Source of the DNA: an uncultured Bacteroidales bacterium
Lineage (GTDB): Bacteria; Bacteroidota; Bacteroidia; Bacteroidales; UBA932
Reading direction: 5' to 3'
Assembly: GCA_934725575.1 (NCBI GenBank)
Contig: CAKVCK010000011.1
Span: 1 to 64,000, forward strand
Length of the DNA: 64,000 nucleotides
Under the pieces are notes generated by a model, which ran no database searches, was not told where the DNA came from, and worked only from the letters and a program-made list of their open reading frames with translations. The position numbers were made by a program, and so were the translations under genes. Of the stretch, positions 25,635-34,078 are shown piece after piece (positions within the stretch are counted from its first letter, which is position 1; each line of letters begins with the position of its first letter).

Positions 25635-27734
25635 ATGGATTTAGGACTGTTCAGAGTGGCCGCCGCCGTGCCAAGGGTGAAGGTGGCGGATGTTGAATAT
25701 AACGCCGAGTCAATCTGCAACCTGACCGGAAAGGCCGAAGAGGAAGGAGCATCGCTGGTGGTATTCCCGGAACTCTCGATAACCGGCTACACCTGCCTTG
25801 ACCTTTTCGGCCAGAACCTCCTTCTGACAAAGTCGGAAGAGGCTGTCGGAAAGATAAAGAATTTCACCAGAGGCAAGCACATCACCGTTGTTGTCGGTGC
25901 TCCGGTCCGTTTCAGAGGCCGGCTTTACAACTGCGCCATCGTTCTGCGTAACGGAGGCATCAAGGGCATCGTCCCGAAAATCTACCTTCCGACCTACGCC
26001 GAGTTCGACGAGGGGCGCTGGTTCGCCTCCGGTTCGGACTTCCTTGGATCAGACAATTCAGCTACAGGACGTTTCGTGGACGACGGCAAGGACTATTACA
26101 GAGACGGTTTCGACTCGATCATCAAATACTGCGGCCACAGGTGCAACATCTCCCCTAACCTGCTGTTCACTGTCGGTAACGCCACGTTCGGAATCGAAAT
26201 CTGCGAGGATTTCTGGACTCCGATCCCGCCGTCATCATTCCTCGCCCCTTCAGGCGCGCAGGTTATAGTGAACATCTCTGCGTCCAACGAGGTGATGACC
26301 AAGCACCAACAGCGCAAAGAACTGATTTCCAACCAGTCAGGACGTACTGTCTCAGGTTACATCTACTGCTCGGCAGGCTATGGCGAGTCGTCTATGGACA
26401 CCGTCTATGGCGGCTCCTCCATCATCTGCGAGAACGGCAGGGTACTTTCCGAGAACGAAAGGTTCCAGCTGCACGACACGATGATATTCGCTGATCTTGA
26501 CATCGAGAGACTCAACGTGCTGCGACAGAAGAAGAACTCCTTCAGGGGAATGACGCCTGACGGAACCTCCGCCTGTGAATATTCAGGATTATATTCCTGC
26601 TTCGACCTTGGTCCTGCGGCACCGACTGACTTTGACAGGAAGTTCTACCGCTATGTGGAGCCGCATCCGTTCCTCCCTGAGGGAGATCCGGCGGAGATAG
26701 CCGAGCGTTCCAAGGAGATTCTTCAGATCCAGACGACCGGACTTATCGCGCGTCTGGAGCATATCAACTGCAAGAAAGCCGTGCTGGGAATATCCGGCGG
26801 CCTTGACAGCACGCTGGCCCTTCTGGTGACCGTAATGGCTTTCGACAAGCTGGGCATTCCAAGGGAGAACGTCATCGGAATCACAATGCCGGGACTTGGA
26901 ACAACCCACCGCACGAAGTCCAATGCCGTGGATCTGATGGAGGTTCTTGGCGTTACGACACGTGAGATCTCCGTGGTAGCCGCTGTGGAGCAGCATTTCA
27001 AGGATATCGGCCACGATCCTAAGGTGATGGATTCCACCTACGAGAACGCCCAGGCCCGCGAGAGGACCCAGATCCTGATGGACATCGCCAACCAGGAGAA
27101 CGGCATCGTGATCGGCACCGGAGACCTTTCGGAGTTGGCACTCGGCTGGTGCACCTACAACGGTGACCATATGTCGATGTACGCCGTCAACGCATCCGTG
27201 CCGAAGACCTTGATCAAGTACCTTGTCCGTTGGGCGGCGAAGAATGTGTTCACAGACGCGGCCACAAACGGAGGAAGGTCAGCGGCCGAGATTCTCATCG
27301 ACATCGCGGAAACCCCTATCAGTCCGGAGCTTACCCCGGCTGACTCAAAGGGACAGATCAAGCAGAAGACCGAGGATCTGATCGGCCCTTATGAGCTGCA
27401 CGATTTCTTCATCTACAACTTCATCAGGTACGGTTACTCTCCTGTGAAGATTTTCCATCTGGCCTGCAAGGCGTTCGGCGAGGCAGAGAACGGGGTGGAT
27501 TGCTCCGGAAAGAATGTGGTAAGGCATCCTGAGGTGACCTTCGACAAGGCCACGATCCTGAAGTGGCTGAGGAAGTTCTACTGGAGGTTCTTCAGCCAGC
27601 AGTTCAAGAGGTCCTGTATGCCGGACGGCCCGAAGATCAGCCTCGTGAGCTTCTCGCCGCGCGGGGACTGGCGTATGCCATCCGACGCCCAGGTTCAACT
27701 CTGGATTTCTGAGCTGGATAAGATCACCGTGTGA
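25635..27734 (+). CDS. nadE: Glutamine-dependent NAD synthetase
   Basis: This enzyme makes NAD from nicotinate adenine dinucleotide, ATP and glutamine. The 699-residue protein has an N-terminal nitrilase-like glutaminase domain (catalytic Glu in VVFPELSITGY, Lys in IVPKIYLPTY, Cys in FGIEICEDFW) and a C-terminal synthetase domain with the P-loop GISGGLDST and GTGDLSELALGWCTYNGDHM. I start it at ATG 25635 (MDLGLFRVAAAVPRVKVAD), which matches the family better than the longer frame. It overlaps the next gene by one base (TGATG). Confidence 0.96.
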   Translation: MDLGLFRVAAAVPRVKVADVEYNAESICNLTGKAEEEGASLVVFPELSITGYTCLDLFGQNLLLTKSEEAVGKIKNFTRGKHITVVVGAPVRFRGRLYNCAIVLRNGGIKGIVPKIYLPTYAEFDEGRWFASGSDFLGSDNSATGRFVDDGKDYYRDGFDSIIKYCGHRCNISPNLLFTVGNATFGIEICEDFWTPIPPSSFLAPSGAQVIVNISASNEVMTKHQQRKELISNQSGRTVSGYIYCSAGYGESSMDTVYGGSSIICENGRVLSENERFQLHDTMIFADLDIERLNVLRQKKNSFRGMTPDGTSACEYSGLYSCFDLGPAAPTDFDRKFYRYVEPHPFLPEGDPAEIAERSKEILQIQTTGLIARLEHINCKKAVLGISGGLDSTLALLVTVMAFDKLGIPRENVIGITMPGLGTTHRTKSNAVDLMEVLGVTTREISVVAAVEQHFKDIGHDPKVMDSTYENAQARERTQILMDIANQENGIVIGTGDLSELALGWCTYNGDHMSMYAVNASVPKTLIKYLVRWAAKNVFTDAATNGGRSAAEILIDIAETPISPELTPADSKGQIKQKTEDLIGPYELHDFFIYNFIRYGYSPVKIFHLACKAFGEAENGVDCSGKNVVRHPEVTFDKATILKWLRKFYWRFFSQQFKRSCMPDGPKISLVSFSPRGDWRMPSDAQVQLWISELDKITV

Positions 27735-28372
27735 TGAGCCAGTTTGACACTTGCTTTTTTGAGAGATATGCGAGAATCTCGCTGGAGACGCTGCTGGACC
27801 GGAGGTTCGCGGAACTGCTGAACAAGGACAGGCCGGACCTTCAGAGTCCGGACGGGGTTTCGTTGGGCATTGAGGTGACGAGGGCGATGCCGGAGACAAA
27901 GGAGGCGGCGCAGTCGATGCTCAAGGAGATGGCCGGCGTGGCACCGATCCCGGAAGACCGGGAGGACTTCGACACGATCCTATCTTCGGGTTACGGCTAC
28001 GGCCTTCAGGGAGGACGCTATGTCGGAACCAAGGAGTACGACTACTGGTCGATGGCGCTGCCGATGCGCCGGATCATCGAGAGTAAGGTCCGCAAGGCCG
28101 GGGACGGCTTCTACGGCTCATTCAAGACACTTGACCTGTACGTCTTCTGCAAGGACAGCCTGAGCGAGATTGAGGTGCTGGACATCCTGCGCTACACAAT
28201 GAGGCTTCAGGAGAACCAAGCGGCTAAATACAACTGTCTCTACCTCTCAGAGATCAGCGGCCTTGATGTCTGCAACCTCACCGGAGACATCTCCGACACC
28301 TACCGCGTAGCCCGCCACCCGATCTCACCCGACCTCCGGAAGGAGTTCTTCCACAAGGCTTTGCAACAGTAA
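27734..28372 (+). CDS. Conserved hypothetical protein after nadE
   Basis: This 212-residue protein begins MSQFDTCFFERYARISLETL and has no signal peptide or membrane segment. I do not recognise the family. The segment RPDLQSPDGVSLGIEVTRAM recalls the D...(I/V)EV core of PD-(D/E)XK nucleases, although the lysine is replaced. The rest is mixed helix and strand with a Gly-rich stretch (GYGYGLQGGRYVG). The start overlaps the nadE stop by one base, so it is translated with nadE. Function unknown. Confidence 0.7.
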   Translation: MSQFDTCFFERYARISLETLLDRRFAELLNKDRPDLQSPDGVSLGIEVTRAMPETKEAAQSMLKEMAGVAPIPEDREDFDTILSSGYGYGLQGGRYVGTKEYDYWSMALPMRRIIESKVRKAGDGFYGSFKTLDLYVFCKDSLSEIEVLDILRYTMRLQENQAAKYNCLYLSEISGLDVCNLTGDISDTYRVARHPISPDLRKEFFHKALQQ

Positions 28373-28388
28373 AATTTCGGAACATTAT

Positions 28389-29420
28389 ATGAATATTCGG
28401 AAAAACAGTGGTTGGTTGATACACATCGCTATTTGGGCGGTGATCCTTGCGATGCCGTTCTTCTCGCCGCAACCGGGAAGGGCGCTTCACGGCGGACTGG
28501 ACTATTCCCGGTATCTGCCTGTGACGATCTCGTTTGTCATTGTGTTCTACACCAACTACTTATTTCTGATAAAGCACTTTCTCTCCAACAAGAGGTTCGG
28601 GGCGTTCCTGTTCTGGAACACGCTGTTGATCGCCAAGGTCAGCATCTGCGTCCATCTCTTTTTCAGGTACATCATCTCGCCGGACATCACTCCGCCGCCC
28701 CATTCAACACTCGACACAATCAGTTTCACATTCCGCAACACGGTGATCTATATTGCGATAGTGGGCATCGCCGTGGCTGTCAAGATGACAACGGAATGGT
28801 ACAACAACGAGGCGCAGCGCAAGGAGATAGAGAAGAACCAGGCTGAAGCCGAACTGGCGAACCTAAAGAACCAGGTCAACCCGCATTTCCTTTTCAACAC
28901 TCTGAACAACATCTACTCGCTGATCCAGATCAACCCTGCACAGGCACAGGAGGCCGTACACGACCTCAGCGGAATGTTGCGCTACGTCCTCTACGAAAGC
29001 CAGAAAGACACCGTGCCTCTCGCCAAGGAATGCGAGTTCCTCAATGAATATGTCAAACTGATGGGCGCACGGCTCGCTTCCGGAGTAAAACTGGAAGTAT
29101 CACTTCCAAATTCTCTGTCAAACAGGCAAATAGCTCCGCTTCTCTTCATCCCGCTCGTTGAGAACGCCTTCAAGCACGGCATAAGCGACACGGAGGAATC
29201 CTTCATCAGGATCGGGCTCAAGGAAGACGGGGAATATGTCACCTGTCTCGTCGAAAACAGCTGCTTCCCGAAAGACGACACCGACCGGAGCGGCTCAGGA
29301 ATAGGAATAATGAACCTCAAGCGCAGGCTGGATCTGCTCTATCCGGGGGCATATTCATTTGAATATGGCAGGGTGCAGAGCGTCTACCGTAGCCTGCTTC
29401 GGATCAGGACAGGAATATGA
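28389..29420 (+). CDS. LytS/YehU-type sensor histidine kinase
   Basis: The 343-residue membrane kinase has four predicted N-terminal segments (WLIHIAIWAVILAMPFF, YLPVTISFVIVFYTNYLFLI, FLFWNTLLIAKVSICVHLFF, FTFRNTVIYIAIVGIAVAV). A coiled linker and the His_kinase motif QVNPHFLFNTLNNIYSLIQ follow. The ATPase part shows VENAFKHGI and GSGIGIMNLKRRL. It senses an unknown signal. The response regulator overlaps it by four bases (ATGA), typical for this pair type. Confidence 0.95.
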   Translation: MNIRKNSGWLIHIAIWAVILAMPFFSPQPGRALHGGLDYSRYLPVTISFVIVFYTNYLFLIKHFLSNKRFGAFLFWNTLLIAKVSICVHLFFRYIISPDITPPPHSTLDTISFTFRNTVIYIAIVGIAVAVKMTTEWYNNEAQRKEIEKNQAEAELANLKNQVNPHFLFNTLNNIYSLIQINPAQAQEAVHDLSGMLRYVLYESQKDTVPLAKECEFLNEYVKLMGARLASGVKLEVSLPNSLSNRQIAPLLFIPLVENAFKHGISDTEESFIRIGLKEDGEYVTCLVENSCFPKDDTDRSGSGIGIMNLKRRLDLLYPGAYSFEYGRVQSVYRSLLRIRTGI

Positions 29421-30178
29421 ACACGATCAGTTGCATAGTCGTTGACGATGAGCCGTTGGCGGTAAGGCTGATGGAATCCTACGTCGCGAAGACCCCGTTC
29501 CTGTCGCTCAAAGGAAGTTTCACGAGCGGCACGGCGGCATATTCATTTCTTCAGGAGCAACAGATTGACCTGCTGTTCTGCGACATCCAGATGCCTAACC
29601 TTAGCGGGATGGAGCTCTCGAAGATGCTGCCGGATAGGACAAGGATCATATTCACAACCGCTTTCAGTGAATATGCCGTTGAAGGGTTCCGGGTGCGGGC
29701 GTTGGATTATCTTCTGAAGCCGATCTCGTACGATGATTTCCTTTCGGCGGCGATCAAGGCCAAGGAATATTTTAAGCTCATCGAGGAATCGGTCTCTTCG
29801 GCAGGCTCAGTGACCGAGCAAAGAAAAATAAAGAGCATATTCGTAAAGACCGAGTACCGCCTCCAGCAGATAGACCTCGACAAGATCACCTATATAGAAG
29901 GTCTTAAGGACTATGTGAAGATCCATCTGAATGACGGCACGGCACCGGTCCTGTCTTTGATGCGCCTGAAGACTTTGGAGGAGATGTTGCCGAAAGAAGA
30001 CTTCGTCAGAGTCCATAAGTCCTTCATAATCCGAATGGAACGTATAGAAGCGATTGAACGCAACCATATCATAATAGGCTCGGATCGCATCCCTATCGGA
30101 GAGACCTATCAAGCCTCTCTCTATGCCACCTTATCCGGCAGCGCGCTCATTCCGGCAAGCCTGAATATTCAGAAATAG
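29417..30178 (+). CDS. LytTR-family response regulator
   Basis: The 253-residue protein has a receiver domain with acidic pocket VVDDEP (D10, D11), phospho-acceptor Asp56 in LLFCDIQMPN, and Lys in LDYLLKPI. A C-terminal LytTR DNA-binding domain follows (IFVKTEYRLQQIDLDKITYI, FVRVHKSFIIRMERIEAIER). The linker near residues 124-133 (VSSAGSVTEQ) contains a REP-like repeat read in frame. Targets are unknown; no LytTR direct-repeat site was recognised nearby. Confidence 0.95.
   Translation: MNTISCIVVDDEPLAVRLMESYVAKTPFLSLKGSFTSGTAAYSFLQEQQIDLLFCDIQMPNLSGMELSKMLPDRTRIIFTTAFSEYAVEGFRVRALDYLLKPISYDDFLSAAIKAKEYFKLIEESVSSAGSVTEQRKIKSIFVKTEYRLQQIDLDKITYIEGLKDYVKIHLNDGTAPVLSLMRLKTLEEMLPKEDFVRVHKSFIIRMERIEAIERNHIIIGSDRIPIGETYQASLYATLSGSALIPASLNIQK
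29790..29816. repeat. REP-like repeat inside the response regulator gene
   Basis: CGGTCTCTTCGGCAGGCTCA then GTGACCG, related to the repeat at 6266. It encodes part of the linker between the receiver and DNA-binding domains. Confidence 0.6.
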
Positions 30179-30229
30179 GCGAATCGAGACCTTTGTTAAT
30201 CAATAGAAGACGAAGTTGTATTACAAAAG

Positions 30230-30252
30230 AGGGCGGCCTGAACAGCCGCCCT
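30230..30252 (-). terminator. Terminator between converging genes
   Basis: AGGGCGGC pairs with GCCGCCCT around a 7-base loop. On the minus strand CTTTTGTAAT follows the stem, so it likely ends the lipoprotein mRNA starting at 31556. It may also stop the kinase/regulator mRNA. Confidence 0.7.
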
Positions 30253-30278
30253 CCCCTATTATATTCATAAAGAACAAC

Positions 30279-31556
30279 TTATTCCTTGATGCAGCGCACT
30301 GAGTAGGCATCGGCACGGCCAGCGGAGGCAGTCGCGGATGCAGACACACCTGCGGCTTCATTCATAAAGGACAGCACACAGAACGCCATACCAAACGCAC
30401 TGCCGTATGCCTTGGCCGGACAGTTACCCCAATACGATCCCCAAAGTCCGCTTTTTGACCCCATCAGCATAGCATAAGAGCCATCATAACGCGCGGCCGC
30501 CGGGAAGAACTGGCTGCCGCTCTTCATATTGAAGAACCATCCATAGTTATAGTCCTGCACATCTATGACGCCATCAGTATTCACATCCACGACATCGAAT
30601 GTCGAAGGATCCTGTGAATATCCTCCAGAGGTCGTGAATGTCCTGAACACATCGGCAGGAGGTACCCGGTAACCGACAGGGCAAGGGTCATAGAAAGATT
30701 TAGCGCCCTTGTTGACGTACTGATTTTCGGAATTCCTCACATAGCCCTGCGGATTACCCCACAAGGCTCCAGTACTGTCCGTCGGGTTAAGCCAATCCCT
30801 TGAGGATGAATACTGTGCATAGTTCGAAAGGCATTCCGTCGGATTAGCTATCGCATAAGCTATCGTATTGTCCGCCACAGATCCCCAAGGTGAGTTTACA
30901 ATTTTGACTTCCGCCCCGTCCGGGCCATAAAGCGTGGCTCCGATGGTTTGGGTGTCACCGGTAAGGGTCGGTGCGGCCGGGAATGGATCCTTGCGTCCCC
31001 ACTGGTACAAAAGTCCGTACGGCCTCACATCTGGAGTCGCAGAGAAAGCGGCGGTCATCGCTCCCAGATTCATATTCATCACCTCATAGCCAGTCTTGGT
31101 CTCCGCTGTGGAAATCTCATCTTCAGGGAACCAGATATGCCAGCTCCAGATTATCGTGCCATCGGCGGCCTTCGCGGCGATCACCGCATTGCCATTCTGG
31201 GCCGCGACCTTGAATGTTATCTTGCCGTCAGCGAACGCGACCTCGGTTATCATTCCCTTGGATGTTTCCCACAGAAGTTCAGCTGAAGCCGGTGACAATT
31301 TCTCTGGAGCGGAAAGGCCTTCTGTAGTGGCTCCGTTTCCCTTGACAGTAGCGTCGAGAGAATATTCACCCTCCTTTGTGATGACATAACAGTTCGCGGT
31401 TCCAGTCTTGCTTAGATCTTCCGCCACAACAGGGGTAGGCTCCGGTTCCGGTTCAGGGGTTGGTGGTTCCGGCTCAGGATCGGTGCCGGTCTTGCCGCAA
31501 GCGGCGGCAATCAGAAGCATAAAGCTTCCGACAAATCTTGTCAGATTCTTTTTCAT
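30279..31556 (-). CDS. FISUMP-like surface lipoprotein with a dockerin-like motif
   Basis: This 425-residue lipoprotein has a lipobox near IAAACGK, then a Pro/Glu repeat linker (EPEPPTPEPEPEPTP). The C-terminal region (YDPCPVGYRVPP ... YSVRCIKE) fits the fibrobacter-succinogenes-major-paralogous-type domain common in Bacteroidales surface proteins. Before it lies DVNTDGVIDVQDYN, which looks like a calcium-binding dockerin or EF-hand loop. Such proteins are usually exported to the cell surface; the ligand is unknown. Confidence 0.75.
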   Translation of the reverse strand: MKKNLTRFVGSFMLLIAAACGKTGTDPEPEPPTPEPEPEPTPVVAEDLSKTGTANCYVITKEGEYSLDATVKGNGATTEGLSAPEKLSPASAELLWETSKGMITEVAFADGKITFKVAAQNGNAVIAAKAADGTIIWSWHIWFPEDEISTAETKTGYEVMNMNLGAMTAAFSATPDVRPYGLLYQWGRKDPFPAAPTLTGDTQTIGATLYGPDGAEVKIVNSPWGSVADNTIAYAIANPTECLSNYAQYSSSRDWLNPTDSTGALWGNPQGYVRNSENQYVNKGAKSFYDPCPVGYRVPPADVFRTFTTSGGYSQDPSTFDVVDVNTDGVIDVQDYNYGWFFNMKSGSQFFPAAARYDGSYAMLMGSKSGLWGSYWGNCPAKAYGSAFGMAFCVLSFMNEAAGVSASATASAGRADAYSVRCIKE

Positions 31557-31661
31557 AACAGTTCGTTTTTTATACAGCGGCCAAAATACGCATTTTTCCC
31601 GAAAAAATGTTCATTATCTCCACAGAAAATGCGGTCCGGATTTCTGAACGACCAATGTCCC

Positions 31662-32216
31662 CAGCATCGTGTCCGGCCGGACTGTCGGAGTGGACCATAA
31701 GAATGGCACCGTGCTGGAAACGGCAGGCCGCGCCAGTGATATGCTGAAACGCCTCCCGGGCGTTAAAGGTTATGAGGATGGTGTGGAGATATTCGGCCGC
31801 GGGACAGCGGAAGTCTATATCAACGGGCGCAAGATCGGCGATGGCCTGAGCCTGAGGGACAACCAAAGTTTCAGATATGAATATGGTGGCGGAGCCTACA
31901 ATCAGCTGAATGTCAACTACCGTAAAGGCGGGATGGACATCTCCGCTATGCTGATGGGCAACATCAAGAACGATGGCAGCGGGGCGAGCTAAGCATCAAT
32001 CCTGCGGCCTCGGACGGAGACACAAAAGTTGATGAGACGATACTTGCCGGATTCGCTGAATATAGCCGCCAATTCTGGAAAAAACTCTATGCCCAGGCAG
32101 GACTGCGCCATGAGAAAGTCATCTCTGACTTTTATGAATATGACAGTCATAGTATGGACAGGGACTATGACGATTGGTTTCCGTCAATCAGCCTGACAAT
32201 GCCTGTAGGGAAAGTA
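31662..32216 (+). pseudogene. Decayed outer-membrane beta-barrel receptor (OMP_b-brl_3 type)
   Basis: A first frame encodes a plug-like part (VLETAGRASDMLKRLPGVKG, then EIFGRGTAEVYINGRKIGD) joined directly to barrel sequence (YNQLNVNYRKGGMDISAML). It stops at 31990. A second frame from about 31992 continues the barrel (LAGFAEYSRQFWKKLYAQAG, then DDWFPSISLTMPVGK). So there is one frameshift and at least one large internal deletion. No signal peptide is left. The intact relatives are SusC-like or TonB-linked outer-membrane receptors of about 700-900 residues. The 225-bp repeat starts right at its end. Confidence 0.85.
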
Positions 32217-32218
32217 CG

Positions 32219-32445
32219 TATCGCCATTTTTGCAAAACAGCGGCATACGATTATGCTTCTAAGCCATTGTGAGGCCGGGCCATATGCCACCTACGGATAC
32301 AGAAACCATAGGCGGCATACCCATAAGCCTCTCGTCGTACTCAGGGTGGATTTGCGTGCCGCCATATTCACAAAATGCTGGTGTCGCCAGCTCGTATATG
32401 ATTGTTCGGTGACTGACTGCACGCCATATTAGTCAACTGCTATAT
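32219..32445. repeat. Dispersed ~225-bp repeat, copy B
   Basis: This copy matches 863-1087 in the same orientation. The second reading frame of the receptor pseudogene runs on into it as far as a stop at 32430-32432, so it may be the decayed continuation of that gene rather than an insertion. Confidence 0.8.
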
Positions 32446-32458
32446 AGATGCAAAAAAT

Positions 32459-32498
32459 AAAATTGCGGATTTTGGTAACGTGCAAAATCCGCAATTTT
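32459..32498. terminator. Long hairpin, repeat family member 1
   Basis: A perfect 16-bp stem (AAAATTGCGGATTTTG and CAAAATCCGCAATTTT) encloses the loop GTAACGTG. T-runs lie on both sides, so it can act as a terminator in both directions. It is downstream of the double-DUF1080 gene. A sister hairpin at 34019-34060 has the same loop with one change and compensating stem changes. Confidence 0.85.
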
Positions 32499-32553
32499 CG
32501 TTTTTTATGACCGCCATCCGTTATTAAAATGGAAAATGGCGGCGATGTCTGAA

Positions 32554-33849
32554 TTACAATGTAGTGAGGTGGAAGTTGCGCCAGAGAACCTTGATGTTGT
32601 TGCCGTCGTGGATCTGGAGCATAATACGGCCGGACTTGGAACCGATCAACCCATCATTGATGTCAACCATAGGCTCACCGTTCAGCCAGGTCTTGACGTT
32701 GTCACCCTCGACACGCAGGCGAAGAGTGTTCCATTCACCTTCCTTAAGAATATCCTCTTTCTCGTCCGGAATCTGAACCAGCCAGCCACGACCGTAAGAT
32801 TCGTAGATGCCGGCGGTGTCATATCCCTTAGGAGCGACCTCGCACTGCCATCCGTTCACGATGTTGTTCTGGTAGCCACCCTCAACAAATGAATGGAAGA
32901 ACAGACCTGAATTGCCGTTGGAGCACTGCTTGAACTCGACGGACAGGTCGAAATCCTTGTAATATTCACGGGTTCCGAGATAGCCGTAGCGGAGATCCTC
33001 GCCGTTCTCGGTAACGAGATTACCTTCCTCGTCAACGCCTGTGCGCATACTTCCGAACAATTCCCATCCGTGCAGATCCTTGCCGTTGAATAGTTCGACC
33101 TCCTTGCCGGCCTTGTGAGGCAGTTCCTTGATCTTGATATTCCTGAATGAAGCAGGGTCACCGTGGTCCTGAAGGCAGATCACCCCCTCGTGGGCGAGAC
33201 CATATTCGGTCGCGTTGCCCCATTTGCCGCTGGCCTTCTTCTCGAACCAGTCGTCTGTCCAGGCCTCGAACTCAAGAATCTTCTCGCCGTTGAGCCAATG
33301 CTCCACGTGTCCGTTGTCAAAGACGATCTTGGAGTTATTCCACTCGCCCCGAGGATTGACCTTCATCTTGCTGTAGTCAGGAAGGTGCATAGCGTAGTCA
33401 ACGCCAAGCTTCTGCCATTCCTCAAGTTTCGCCGGAGCGTTAACTTCCTCCCAACCATCATTGTCAATGAGCTGATATTCAGGACCGGTGACGTAAGGCA
33501 CCTTGAATTTCGGATTCTCGACAACGTGGTACAACATTCCGCTGTTGCCGCCGTGGGTGAGTTTCCAGTCCCAGGAAAGCTCGAAATTCTCGTACTTCTT
33601 GTCCGTTACAATGTAGCCGGACTCATCGGCTCCGTTACCGGAAGCCTGGATGCAACCGTCCACCACGGTCCAACCATTGGTCAGAGAGTCTCCATTGTAA
33701 TCACGCCAGCCGTCAAGGTTCTCTCCGTTGAAGAGAAGTACCCATCCGTCAGCCTTCTCGGCGGCTGTCAGCGTATTCTGCTTCTGTGCGCAGGAAACCA
33801 TAGACACGGCGGCGCCGGCGATAGCCAATCCAAATAAGATTTTTTTCAT
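32554..33849 (-). CDS. Lipoprotein with two DUF1080 domains
   Basis: The 431-residue lipoprotein (lipobox MVSCAQ near residue 20) contains two DUF1080 domains. The first is about residues 35-230 (WVLLFNGENLDGWRDYNGD, LTHGGNSGMLYHV, EGVICLQDHGDPASFRNI). The second is about 240-430 (VELFNGKDLHGWELFG, CSNGNSGLFFHS, SGRIMLQIHDGNNIKVLWRN). Family members hydrolyse or lyse 3-keto-glycosides. The oxidoreductase partner could be the one at 19715, some 12 kb away. A -7 box TAATTTTG on the minus strand (33902-33909) lies upstream, and the hairpin at 32459 downstream. Confidence 0.88.
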   Translation of the reverse strand: MKKILFGLAIAGAAVSMVSCAQKQNTLTAAEKADGWVLLFNGENLDGWRDYNGDSLTNGWTVVDGCIQASGNGADESGYIVTDKKYENFELSWDWKLTHGGNSGMLYHVVENPKFKVPYVTGPEYQLIDNDGWEEVNAPAKLEEWQKLGVDYAMHLPDYSKMKVNPRGEWNNSKIVFDNGHVEHWLNGEKILEFEAWTDDWFEKKASGKWGNATEYGLAHEGVICLQDHGDPASFRNIKIKELPHKAGKEVELFNGKDLHGWELFGSMRTGVDEEGNLVTENGEDLRYGYLGTREYYKDFDLSVEFKQCSNGNSGLFFHSFVEGGYQNNIVNGWQCEVAPKGYDTAGIYESYGRGWLVQIPDEKEDILKEGEWNTLRLRVEGDNVKTWLNGEPMVDINDGLIGSKSGRIMLQIHDGNNIKVLWRNFHLTTL

Positions 33850-33901
33850 TGTTAGTGAATATTTAATGAATATTAAAGTGTTATTATTGTCTCACAGCCT
33901 G

Positions 33902-33909
33902 CAAAATTA
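33902..33909 (-). promoter_or_regulatory. -7 promoter box of the double-DUF1080 gene
   Basis: TAATTTTG on the minus strand fits TAnnTTTG, 53 bases before the start codon. Two GAATAT words lie between it and the gene. Confidence 0.5.
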
Positions 33910-34018
33910 GGCAAAATATAGGAGTAAAGCAACTTGTGCCGAAATAACGAAAAATCCACGTGCCTGTCGCAGCCGCGTGGATTCCAATAGTATGCTTAGC
34001 GATAGCGGGATGAAAAAA

Positions 34019-34060
34019 TAAAATGGCGAATTTTGGTATCGTGCAAAATTCGCCATTTTA
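34019..34060. terminator. Long hairpin, repeat family member 2
   Basis: A perfect 17-bp stem (TAAAATGGCGAATTTTG and CAAAATTCGCCATTTTA) encloses the loop GTATCGTG, with T-rich flanks. It lies downstream of the GH2 gene on the minus strand. Like member 1 it is followed by a GACCGCC block before the gene end. Confidence 0.85.
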
Positions 34061-34078
34061 TTTTTTTCAGACCGCCCG

